A program made the translations under genes and the position numbers. From Onchidella celtica (lineage: Eukaryota; Mollusca; Gastropoda; Systellommatophora; Onchidiidae): a DNA stretch of 64,000 nucleotides. Numbering within the stretch: position 1 is the first letter of the stretch; each line of letters starts with the position of its first letter. Location: the NCBI GenBank assembly GCA_963931925.1, contig OZ007575.1:44897152-44961151 (forward strand). Direction: 5' to 3'. Of this stretch, positions 43,701-52,631 are shown one piece after another. The notes beneath the pieces were generated by a model. It worked only from the letters and a program-made list of their open reading frames with translations, did no database searches and had not been told where the DNA came from.

Positions 43701-46700
43701 CTTATGGAGCACCATATACAGTCCTGATCTGCTGACTGTGTCGAAAGCCTTTGTTAAATCGACAAATGCCATATGTAAAGGTAGACTTTGCTCGCGACAC
43801 TTTTCCTGCAGTTGACGTAAAGAGAATATCATGTCCATGGTTGATCGTCCTGACCTAAAACCGCACTGGCTTTCTGGAAGTACTCTTTCTGCTAGTTGTT
43901 GAAGACGCTTTAAAAGTATTTTGGCAATTGCTTTTCCTGTGATACTTAGCAGAGATATGCCTCTGTAATTATTACAGTCTCCCTTATCACCTTTGTTCTT
44001 ATATAAGGTCACGATGTTAGCATCTTTCATATCTTGTGGAATCTCTTTATGCTTCCAGCACAGGATGAGGAGCTTGTATAGATGAGGAAGGAGGAAATCT
44101 TGGTTCTCTTTCAAGATTTCCGCTGGTATGTTATCACTACCCGGAGTCTTTCCACTTGCAAGCTCATCTATAGCCTTGTTGAGTTCTTCCTGTGTAGGTT
44201 CTTTGTCTAGGTCTGTAAATTCTGGGAGCTGCGGGAGGGCCTCTTCTAGACTGTCATCCACTGTACGTTCTTGAGAGTAGAGATTTGAGTAATGTTCAAT
44301 CCATCTGGCCATTTGTTCGTTTTTATCTGTGATTTGTTCACCTGATGACGATTTTAGTGGTGCTATCTTGTTAATCTGTGGGCCAAGAGCAATCCGAATT
44401 TTCTCATACATTCCTCTACTATCTCCGATGTCATGAGCTTTCTGTATGTCTGTGCAAAGATTCTCCCAGTATGTGTTTGCGCATTTCCATGTCACTTTTT
44501 GAAGTGTAGATTTTGCAGCTCGTAATTTGTTTAAGGTGCGATCTGATGGAGTTTTGTTGTGTGCCAAAAGTGCCATGCGCTTTTTCTCGATAAGTGGCAA
44601 TAGTGTTGCTTCGTTTTCTTCAATCCAGTCTTTATTGTTTGATCTGTTTGTACCAAAGGCCTGAGAAGCAGAATCGTGCATAGCTTCCTTTAAACCGGCC
44701 CACATCTTCTCTGGTGTAGTATCATCTATGGAGAGGAGCTGTTCTTCCATCTTCCCTTGAAAAACTGCTTGCATGTCTTTGTTGCTGGCATTTCGTGTGT
44801 TAATTTTTGGTCTTTTCGTCTCTTTGGCTCTGTGAATGTTTCTGCCCACAATCTTTGTCTTGGCTAAAACGAGCAGGTGATCGGTGTTGCAGTCTGCACT
44901 GTGGTATGATCTTGTTTGTTTGATGTTGTTCAGATGGTTCTTTTTGACGATAATAAAATCAATTTGATGCCAATGTCCAGATCTGGGATGACGCCGTGAG
45001 ACTTTGTGGCAGTCCTTTCCATTGTAAAAAGTATTTGTGATGCATAGATTGTTGTCTGAGCAGAGTTCCAAAAGTCTCTGGCCGTTGTCGTTGATCTTGC
45101 CTAATCCAAAATGGCCGAGACAAGTTTGCCATGCTTGTTGATCTGTGCCAACTCTGGCATTGAAGTCACCAAGGATAAAAATCTGATCGTTTGTTGGAAT
45201 CTTCGCAAGTACGTTTTGAAGGTCTTCATAAAACTTGTCTTTGTTTTCTGTTTCAGCTGCTAATGTTGGAGCATAGGCACTAATTAGATGGGCTGTGCCT
45301 GACTTAGTCTTCAGCTGCATGGTGATGATGCGTTCGGATATACCTTGAGGTGTATTAATTTTGGCGAGGAGCTTGTTGTTGACTGCGAAGCCCACACCAT
45401 AAAGTCGAGGCTCTTCTTGTCCTAGACCTTGCCAGAAAAAAGTGAAGTTTGCCTCTCTCACTGAGCCACTATCAGCCAGTCGTGTTTCCTGCAAGCCCAC
45501 GATGTCAACGTTTAGCCTCTTGAGTTCTTTGTTTATGATGGCAGTCTTTCTTAACTCTTTGGTGTTGTCAAGATCAGTGTTGTCAAGTCCGGTGCACATT
45601 GTCCTCACATTCCAGGTGCCCAACTTCATTGGGATTGATTTAAATTTGCGTTTCTTATTGCCTGGTGCTTGGCTTTACGTCTGCTTTTTGGCTTTTGTCC
45701 TATCTCCATACACCCATAAGAGCAGGCAGACGTGGCGGATCGACACCTTACTGACTGGGGGCTGCCCAGTTTAGGCGGGCGGTAGCCGATCAGTGCAGCT
45801 GAATAGCTGCTCCCACCGCCGAGAGAGACCCGTGGCGCCTTCTCTGTTCGCCAAATAGTCGACTTAGAACCCGTAACTGTCTCTCCCCGTGTTGTGTCCA
45901 TGCTGGTCAGCAAGGATGGAGTGTCCTCTCCATTGTCTTCATGCTGCACTAGCTGTGGTTGAGCGATAGGCGATGTGCACTGTACTTGCTCGGATTGCAG
46001 TGATCTCCTTTAGGCATGCTGCTTGCCTGGGCTTCTAGAGAGAAAAGTGTCTAGCCCATCTTACACTTTCCCCCTCTCGACAGTGTTGATAAGCTCCAAA
46101 GGAAAGACAGGGTCCATACGTTTGGAAATCAACAAAGTTGCAGGGGCTGCCAGAGAATGGATTGGCTAAGAGCCTCCCCATCAACTGCCTTAGGGGCCCT
46201 CCTTCCGGATTTGTTTAGGGTTTACTCCCCTAGCCTTTGACCCTCCCGGGCCACTCACAAGGCAGTGAGGACATTCACAGGTTGTACCGTTTACTGCCTT
46301 ACAGTAGCAGCTAAGCTGACCTGACATTAAGGTCGTTCTATAACCCAACTATAACCTTCATAGATATATAATATGATACATATTACTGTCTGTATTCTTT
46401 TTATCACAGAGAGGGCTGACTTTAAAACAAAACTCTCAGAGCAGCTGATGGAGAAAGTGTTTAATATCATCGATGTCATCAACCGCCATGAGTATTTACC
46501 AAGAGTGCCGACCAGGGAGGAGGAAGATACAGTATTTGATATAAGCTATTCAGACATTCAGCCTTATCTCTTCAGAGTGAGTACTAATTTAATGCTTTGA
46601 AGGTCACTGACAATTTCCTGGTGCACAACATGCTCAGAGTGATCCACATTCCAACTTTCTTTTTTATGGATTGAAATACCAAAACTTTTTGTCTACTTCT

Positions 46701-47057
46701 TTTTTGCTGTAATGAACATTGTAATCAAGATTCATCTGAAACATGCATCAACTTTCAGGCTGGCATATAATGCATGTAGCGACATTGGTATCTTGCATGC
46801 ATAATGTACTGTTATATAAGAGGGTGCATTTGCTGCTGCTTGTTTGGATACAATAGATCTCAATAAACTACATCTTCAATAATCCAAATATCTAGATTGT
46901 CATCAATTATGTAATGCCTTTGTTATGATGTTGTAACTCCCCAGTTTTGAAGATATTTCCATCTCTGTTTCAGATTCATCATCAGCCAACAGGCCCATCC
47001 CCATCATCTGTAGGGACAACAATGAGGAAATTTTTACGAGGGTCTCTAGCCCTTTGA
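31701..47057 (+). CDS. ATG101: Autophagy-related protein 101, complete, seven coding exons
   Basis: Coding exons: 31701-31730, 38752-38829, 40201-40284, 40997-41095, 41590-41704, 46410-46576 and 46974-47057 (TGA). All introns are GT-AG and the phases join to 218 codons, the length of vertebrate ATG101. Landmarks: MNARTQVMEL start, TVEGRQIDEVVQGLFHTILL, VQDVDCDFVDFSY, the WF-finger region SRWLF (Trp and Phe kept; the usual Pro between them is Leu), VINRHEYLPRVPT and a C-terminal TTMRKFLRGSLAL. Family knowledge: this HORMA-domain protein pairs with ATG13 in the ULK1/FIP200 complex, stabilises ATG13, and uses the WF finger to recruit downstream factors at autophagosome initiation. Introns 1, 2 and 5 are largely transposon, and both LINEs with reverse transcriptase frames are antisense to the gene. 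The identification is secure. Confidence 0.97.
32620..32710. repeat. Dispersed repeat fragment (shared with about 19935-20015)
   Basis: TAATTACAAAGCG, then GAAAATACTGAGTTGTGTTCACT and ATGTAAAATACC, match the segment in the intergenic region upstream. Confidence 0.5.
33817..37286 (-). mobile_element. RTE/BovB-like LINE inserted in piggyBac-like copy A
   Basis: About 3.47 kb on the minus strand, with boundaries inferred by comparison with the uninterrupted copy B. The 5' end is near 37286. The 3' end after the stop at 33856 is a short repeat tail, GACAGGTGACAGGTGAGGTG. It encodes an apurinic-type endonuclease followed by a reverse transcriptase. About 8 bp present in copy B (AAATGCAG) are missing at the junction, and no long target duplication is apparent. 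Confidence 0.85.
33856..37070 (-). pseudogene. LINE endonuclease-reverse transcriptase ORF with two frameshifts
   Basis: Three overlapping frames cover one polyprotein: 37070-36276, 36310-35366 and 35514-33856. The first has the endonuclease start (GTWNVRTMKQMGK, LSEVRWDKQG, YAPTSAS). The second continues it (MGDFNAKVGEGED, NQIDYILVDK, DTDHILV). The third is the reverse transcriptase with FIDYSKAFDSV, GVRQGC and the catalytic LRYADD, ending in an RTE-type C-terminus (GRPPIIYHDNIKK). The breaks lie near 36340 and 35515, each apparently a small indel. Few other lesions are visible, so the copy is not very old. It could no longer make the full protein without frameshifting. Confidence 0.88.
38882..40003. 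mobile_element. piggyBac-like non-autonomous element, copy B, uninterrupted
   Basis: 1122 bp between TTAA at 38878-38881 and TTAA at 40004-40007. The ends are CCCTAGTCCTGCGGG and AACGCGGGACGAGGG. It fills about 82 percent of ATG101 intron 2, starting some 50 bp after the exon's splice donor. It is the same family and orientation as copy A and serves as the empty-site reference for the LINE in that copy. Confidence 0.8.
42513..45629 (-). CDS. LINE ORF2: endonuclease plus reverse transcriptase, intact, 1038 codons
   Basis: The N-terminal roughly 240 residues form an apurinic/apyrimidinic-type endonuclease (KLGTWNVRTM, LQETRLADSG, SAYAPTLAAE, LGDFNARVGTD, HQIDFIIVK, DCNTDHLLV). A linker leads to the reverse transcriptase with GSDNIPAEIL, NYRGISLLSITGKAIAK, QCGFRSGRSTMD, FVDLTKAFDTVS, GVKQGCVLAPTLFG and the catalytic LFADDAALVAHS. 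The C-terminal part has LLYGSETWTLY, HLRCLRKILGISW and GRPKLRYKD. There is no stop or frameshift. Family role: nicks the target and copies its own RNA by target-primed reverse transcription in the nucleus. It most resembles RTE-type elements by domain order and C-terminus; exact clade is not settled. Confidence 0.93.
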   Translation of the reverse strand: MKLGTWNVRTMCTGLDNTDLDNTKELRKTAIINKELKRLNVDIVGLQETRLADSGSVREANFTFFWQGLGQEEPRLYGVGFAVNNKLLAKINTPQGISERIITMQLKTKSGTAHLISAYAPTLAAETENKDKFYEDLQNVLAKIPTNDQIFILGDFNARVGTDQQAWQTCLGHFGLGKINDNGQRLLELCSDNNLCITNTFYNGKDCHKVSRRHPRSGHWHQIDFIIVKKNHLNNIKQTRSYHSADCNTDHLLVLAKTKIVGRNIHRAKETKRPKINTRNASNKDMQAVFQGKMEEQLLSIDDTTPEKMWAGLKEAMHDSASQAFGTNRSNNKDWIEENEATLLPLIEKKRMALLAHNKTPSDRTLNKLRAAKSTLQKVTWKCANTYWENLCTDIQKAHDIGDSRGMYEKIRIALGPQINKIAPLKSSSGEQITDKNEQMARWIEHYSNLYSQERTVDDSLEEALPQLPEFTDLDKEPTQEELNKAIDELASGKTPGSDNIPAEILKENQDFLLPHLYKLLILCWKHKEIPQDMKDANIVTLYKNKGDKGDCNNYRGISLLSITGKAIAKILLKRLQQLAERVLPESQCGFRSGRSTMDMIFSLRQLQEKCREQSLPLHMAFVDLTKAFDTVSRSGLYMVLHKIGCPPTLLQLIMSFHEDMQATVQFDGSTSDRFNIKSGVKQGCVLAPTLFGIYFSMLLQFAFRESPGDVYLHWRTDGSLFNLARLKAKTKTKSTLIRELLFADDAALVAHSESTLQSMMDYLSQACKAFSLVISVQKTVIMTQDGTTQCNIKLNNNQLETVQKFCYLGSTMTSSTSLDSEIGARIGKAATAFGKLNKRAWNNKMLNRKTKIRIYETCILSTLLYGSETWTLYSRQEKKLNGFHLRCLRKILGISWQDKVTNTEVLKRAALPTMLTILCKKRLRWLGHLKRMDDNRIPKQFLYGVMATGSRPRGRPKLRYKDTYKSSMIKCNIDLRTWETTAEDRSAWKTSVDSGIKHHEKNIVAALEAKRQTRKDNHCPMAPPSYADSATERACRI
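45626..45949 (-). CDS. LINE ORF1, short basic protein overlapping ORF2 by ATGA
   Basis: A 107-codon frame ends at TGA 45628-45626, overlapping the ORF2 ATG at 45629-45627 as ATGA. It is rich in Ser, Thr and Arg with a basic end (GQKPKSRRKAKHQAIRN) and has no domain I recognise. RTE elements often carry a small ORF1 overlapping ORF2, which fits. An alternative is that the frame is just translatable 5' UTR. The overlap geometry would suit termination-reinitiation. Confidence 0.5.
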   Translation of the reverse strand: MQHEDNGEDTPSLLTSMDTTRGETVTGSKSTIWRTEKAPRVSLGGGSSYSAALIGYRPPKLGSPQSVRCRSATSACSYGCMEIGQKPKSRRKAKHQAIRNANLNQSQ

Positions 47058-47530
47058 GATGAGAACTATGTGCCATTTTCGACACACTATAAAGTAGTTT
47101 TCTTTATTATAACCAGGTCATGGTTTACACAAGGTGGTTCTTTTAAATGCATTTTCCTGATGGAAATTAATAATTTCGATGCCAAACGTATTATTGTCGT
47201 TGCTGGAAATAATGGATCGTTAGTTTTAGGAGATTTGAGATAATAGTTTTCACGATAGAGAATCTTGAACAAGAACAGCCGGATTTCCGCATGATGCTCA
47301 TGAGGAGTCCGTTTTGGCGTAAACATGCAGTCCGATTGTATACCTTTAGTATGGGTTTTTCATTTTTGAAGTTTTTGAATTCAAACTGTTAGTGAAATCA
47401 TTTGTCTGAAGTGTTACCATCTTGGTGCCTTTCTCTGGTTATTAAGATCATGGAGGTGAAGGTTTCATAACTGAATCTGATAACACAGATAAATAGGGTT
47501 TGTTAGACATTTCAAGGGCAAATAAAAACT
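47058..47530 (+). other. ATG101: Probable ATG101 3' UTR, extent uncertain
   Basis: Non-coding sequence after the TGA. A canonical AATAAA at 47521-47526 is a candidate polyadenylation signal. Confidence 0.35.
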
Positions 47531-50500
47531 TCCATCCAGAAAGTTCAAAAACATGGTCTCTGATATCTATGTATGCATGTGTGTGTGTCCAATTCATGAT
47601 GAGAATATTAAACTGTTGCAACAACATAAAGGTCAGCATTGCTCAAAGTTGCCACATTTTTCTTTTTTTGGATCATTTGTAAAAATGAGTGCATGAAAAC
47701 AGTAGTAAAGAAACCATTTGGTTTTTTTGTCTGTTGTGTCATGTGCAGTCATCAACAAATGCAAAAACATTAATTGTCGGTCGGCTGTTGGAACTTCATT
47801 AAAACTATCCTTCGAGGCTGTTGTTTGGAGAAAGTTATTGTAAAAAAAATTTTTTAAATAGTGGCAGGAGTAATTCATTGTGCTGCAAGTTTGACCCTTT
47901 TTTTTGCTCGACGTTACAGCCTAAATGACAATTCAAAAATTATAAAAGTACTTTTTCAAAGTGTCAACTAATCCAGCCCAATCGCTTCTGTGCCATCCGA
48001 TCGTTGTTGATTCAAGTAAAAAGTTGTAAAAATGTAAAATAGATTGATCTTTGTTTTGGCTTCCTTTAGTAAGCCCACCGCTCTGGAAACGATGTGTTAA
48101 TAAGCGTTCAGTTCACTATGCACAGTTTCCCTGCCAGAAATGATTGCGTAGTGTTCTGGTACAGTGCACATGAAATCTGTAGTAAGTCTGTAGAATATGG
48201 GAAGCTTTGTAGAACAAAAAGAGAGAGAGATGGAACTGTAGGTGCACAGGTTTATCCCGGATAATGCTTTATCTAGTTTACATAGAAGGCCATAGCTGTG
48301 CGGTGAACGCAACTCAGTATGTTCTCTTCTTGATTTTATGATTAGGGAGTTGCATACCAACAGCCTCAGTGGCCAGTTTTTTTAAGGAGGTTCGAACAGC
48401 TGAGCAACGAAACTGAGCGACGATTTGCTGTTGATGAAATAAAGTTGTCATTACTGTGCAATTTTATAACATTCACTATATGATATATTAGTGTATGAAA
48501 CTTAGCACATGGTAAATACTGGGTGTTTATGAATGTAACTTTACTTAGCAAAAATGCAAACAGCAAATCTATGATGATTAAACATTCATGAGATATAAAT
48601 CTGTACATTGTTTTTATTGTAATCCTTTCCTGAGTCAGTGTTTGGCTGTTTTGTTCAGGATGTTTTTCTCTTTTTGGCAACAGTTGTAAATACATTTCTG
48701 TGAAAAGTGTTCCACTGTTTAAGTTGAGAAGGATGTACTACACTATCCTTGATGTGAGTTTATCAAGCAGTTACTCAGTCATTGCTGTGACACTCATAAA
48801 ATATGAGATTAAAAAATGGGAGTGGATCTAGGGAAATCGGGCTTGAGGTGAAATTTTTATGCCTCTTAAAATTCAAATTTAAATATTTCTAAGATGATTG
48901 CACGCAAAATATTTTCACTGGATGCAGAAAAATGGCTCATCTTTCATATTTCAAGCAGATTTCGATTTTCATGGAAAATTTTTCCCCCATTGGAGGAGTT
49001 TTCTTAGGAATTTGGTCTTTCACCTTAGGCACGGATTCGCTAGATCCACTCACACTCACAGATGTTTACATATTCCATTTTGAGGTCCAGTACTTGTGAA
49101 TCACCCTCAAAAAGCAAAACTGGTGATATTTGACTACTAAAAATGTCTTTCCCACAGTGTTATCATCTTATGTTGATAAAAAACAAATCTTGGTTTTGAC
49201 TAATACCAGGATTATTGAATTTATTCCTAGAAAATTCTGATGTGTTTCCTAGAAACTTCTATTCCAAAGTTCAGTATATGGATGTTTTATGTCTACCAGA
49301 AAGCAGTAATGCAATGGTATGTAATTATATTTTAATATGGATTTGTCATACTTAAGTTCTAGTGTGTATTGAAAAGGCTGCAAAAGAATGACATCATTTG
49401 TATGTATGGCTGAGTTAGAAAAATGTGAGAGAAGGGCTGGGAGTAGGAATTCTCATCACAAGCAAAAAGGTGATGTGGAACTGTACAATAACAATATTTT
49501 GTGTTCCAGAACAGTCATGTTTCCAGTGTCATCTTGAGGAGACATTCATAAAGTACACAGGCCGGATTGAGGGGGGTGGCGCTCTAACATCAAAAAGCAT
49601 ATGTGGGGAGGGAAAAGCATGTGTAGACTTTTCAGTCGTAGGGGTAAGGGTATGACAAAGTGGTGGGGGGGGAAGGTGCAGAATCATTGAACACATCAAG
49701 GGTTATCAACCAGAATGTGTTATATAAAATTTTATCCATTACTCTTTAATGCGTGTGGATATCCAAGACACAAGGTCTGTGATTCTATTTCATAACCCAA
49801 TACTAAACTATTCATGTGACCGTATTGAAGTTATTGCAATTATTTTAAATTTCATCGAGGTTAGTTTCAAACTTTTTTTTCTCAATTTGACGATTTTGGA
49901 CCTAAAATATTCTGGTTGCCAACCTTCGATGTGTAGAACATAACTTTATGGAAGACTTCTCTGTATCATAAGTGATGGAATTTCTCACCAATTTCTCAGC
50001 GTTTGCCATTTTTCAAATGAGGACACACCATATCATTTTAATTTGATGTGACTGGGCAGGAAGTGCAAAGACTGAATAGTGTGGTGCAACACATACATTG
50101 ACTTCTTGTGTGACATGTACCAGTCAGACTTTGAATTCATATGTATGAAAATAATTAATCAAACCAACAAATTTTATATATGTGAAATTTTATGCATTGC
50201 AGTTGTAGAGGTTTTACTTCGTATATATATAATATGTGATTATAAATTTTGTATCACTGAATTTAATATGTTTTGACATTGTCGATATTACGAGTTCTGT
50301 TGATTGATTTGGTTAATTGTTGTTTGTTGGATTGGTTTTTGAAACATAATAGTCAATTTGTATTTGTTGCCATCATTTGGACTACACATAACATTATTCT
50401 CTCCACATAACTTAATACAGTCTCTGTCTATTTCTGGCTGTCCAGGCATTCACTATTAATAAGCAGGTGAATCTGTCTATAATCTGCCTGTCGTCTGTAT

Positions 50501-51569
50501 ACACATATCACAGGTCTTTGTATCTCCTGTTCATGTCTCTCTGACACCCCAGGTCCACTTTATTTTCACCTGGATGTCAAAAACGCCAGTAACACCAGGA
50601 TAAAGTCAAATGCATAGTATGACAGATTTTTCATGTTTTTGGCTGCTTTCACTATGTTGCATACTAAATACTAATGTAAACATATAAAGTGGCAACTATT
50701 CAGCTCTTTTCAAACAAAAATTTTTTAGCGTCTGTGATATACCTCAGACAGTCTCTGATGGTGAAACAGAAACACAAATTTCTGAAACAGAGCAAAAAAA
50801 AAAAAAAAGACATCATTCATAAATCATTCAGTAAATTTTATTCCAAATATAGGTCCTCAAGAAAATAAAAAAAGGCATATATTATATTAATGCATTCATG
50901 CAAAACAAATTATGTACACATGAGAATTACTGTTTTTCTCTTTGAAGAAACCTTAAGAATTTCTCAAATCCTGAATTCTGCTGTAAAGGTTTTACATTTC
51001 CATTGGAAATACATGTACGTGTAATGGGACATGGGTGACATAAGTCACAGGGGTAAATCAATAGTAGACATATTTACATGAGTATTTTTTTAAATAAAAA
51101 AAAAAGTAAAGGAACATATTTATGAGTTGGAAAGTTACTGCAGGCATTCTCAACATCAAATATTACCCTATTAGAAAATATTATTTTATCATTATATATT
51201 AGCATTAATAGCAAACAGATATTCTTGCCAGATGGCATTGTCTCATTGAATTTTAATCTTTATCAAACAGGATACTCTTACTTTACTAACATCAACAGCC
51301 AGCCAACAATGTTAATGCTATTCATTTTTCATTCTGACTGCATATTGTAATCTTTTGGCTGTTAGCATGCCACATCCTTCCTGTTTCAGAGGGCTCACTA
51401 ACTTCTGAATGTGTTGATGGGAAAGTGGAAAATCCTGAGATTGTTTTGTAATAGAAGAAGAAGCTTATCTTCTACTAAAACAAACAAAAAATTATTTAAA
51501 GACATGAATTTCATCACATCACATTGTATGAATATAAAGGCCAGGAACAAAGTTTATATCCTTAGATTT
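47531..51569. other. Intergenic sequence between convergent genes, no recognised features
   Basis: AT-rich. No exon-like frame, RNA gene or transposon end was recognised apart from short G-runs near 49570-49670. Confidence 0.4.
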
Positions 51570-51845
51570 ACAGGTGCTAACGCCTGGGGCAGGGATCCTC
51601 CAAATACAAAAACTTCAAGTATCCTTTAAATTTAAAGTTTAATAAATGCAGAACAGGTACCAAATGCAAATGCCTGGGGTAAGGATTCCCCAAATACAAA
51701 AACTTCAAGTATCCTTTAAGTTTAAAGTTTAATAAATGCAGAACAGGTACCAAATGCAAATGCCTGGGATAAGGATCAGCCAAATACAAAGACTTCAAGT
51801 ACCCTTTAAATTTAAATTTTAATAAATGCAGAACAGGTACCAAAA
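51570..51845. repeat. Three-unit tandem repeat, period exactly 90 bp
   Basis: CAAATACAAARACTTCAAGT recurs at 51601, 51691 and 51781, and GCAGAACAGGTACCAAA also recurs at 90-bp spacing. Units are about 90 percent alike. The period is a multiple of three, so an 88-codon minus-strand frame runs through all units; I read that frame as a by-product. Confidence 0.92.
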
Positions 51846-52631
51846 ACAGTAATATATTTGTAAAATAAAAACTAGGAAATGTATGTAAGAAATAGATACA
51901 TATATAATGTATTCATTCAGAATCAATGTAGACAAATTTGCATAAGAATTTAAGATGGTTTTTATTACAGAATGCAAACAGAACAATTGTGACAAGATGT
52001 TATGGTAAAGATAATGACTCTAATACTGGACATAAAAACATAAGACTTGGCTTATCTTGTTATTTAAACTATCAGTATCAGCAATATTTCTTTGACCAAA
52101 AAAATTTACAGAAATCCAAATCTGATTTCAAAAATAAAAAGAAAACTAGAGACCAGTCAACAACTCCTTAAAAATATTGCACAAATTATTTCTTGTTAAA
52201 ACTCAATGCGTCACTGCCAGCACAAATGCACTTTCAATATTGACTGGTTTTGCTGCATTCAATACTGTTCACGCTTTATGTCCACTGCATAATTGCATAT
52301 GGCAACATTAAGGCCACTCAAGCTGAAATTGAAATCATATTTACAGATGTAACAATATGTACATGTACAGTATGTAGGCCTATACATGGACATGTAACTT
52401 GCCTGTTTGGCCAAAGGCACCTCATAACAATTAATGGGACAAATTCATAATACTCTGACTTCAGCCTTTTCGAGTCATTGGACAAGATGCTGCAAATACA
52501 ATAAAAATTCACAAATGCAAGCATGTCTGACATCACACCGGCTGACCATTGGGCTCTTTGGTCTGAATATAGGTTCACACTGCTAATAAACCCATGGCAT
52601 AATGAACAATGCGGTAAACTGGCACAACTGT
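51846..52631 (-). other. Probable P450 3' UTR and flank
   Basis: Lies downstream of the P450 stop on the minus strand. An AATAAA on that strand at 51966-51961 is a candidate polyadenylation signal. No other feature was recognised. Confidence 0.3.

Larger units (their letters stand above)
42427..46343 (-). mobile_element. Full-length APE-type non-LTR retrotransposon in ATG101 intron 5
   Basis: A 3.9-kb element bounded by a perfect direct repeat CCCAACTATAA at 42416-42426 and 46344-46354, read as the target-site duplication. On the minus strand it has a 5' UTR of about 0.4 kb, a small ORF1 (45949-45626), a long ORF2 (45629-42513) and a short 3' region ending in an ATT-repeat tail next to the duplication. 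Simple-repeat tails without poly(A) are typical of RTE-like families. The intact frame and identical flanks point to a recent insertion. Confidence 0.93.

Noticed and set aside
42619-43727. Plus-strand frames of 66-119 codons within the intron 5 LINE
   Set aside because: They are antisense shadows of the LINE ORF2, with no independent features.
51577-51843. 88-codon minus-strand protein with three 30-residue repeats
   Set aside because: It arises because the 90-bp tandem repeat is a multiple of three; there is no start context, domain or splice evidence.
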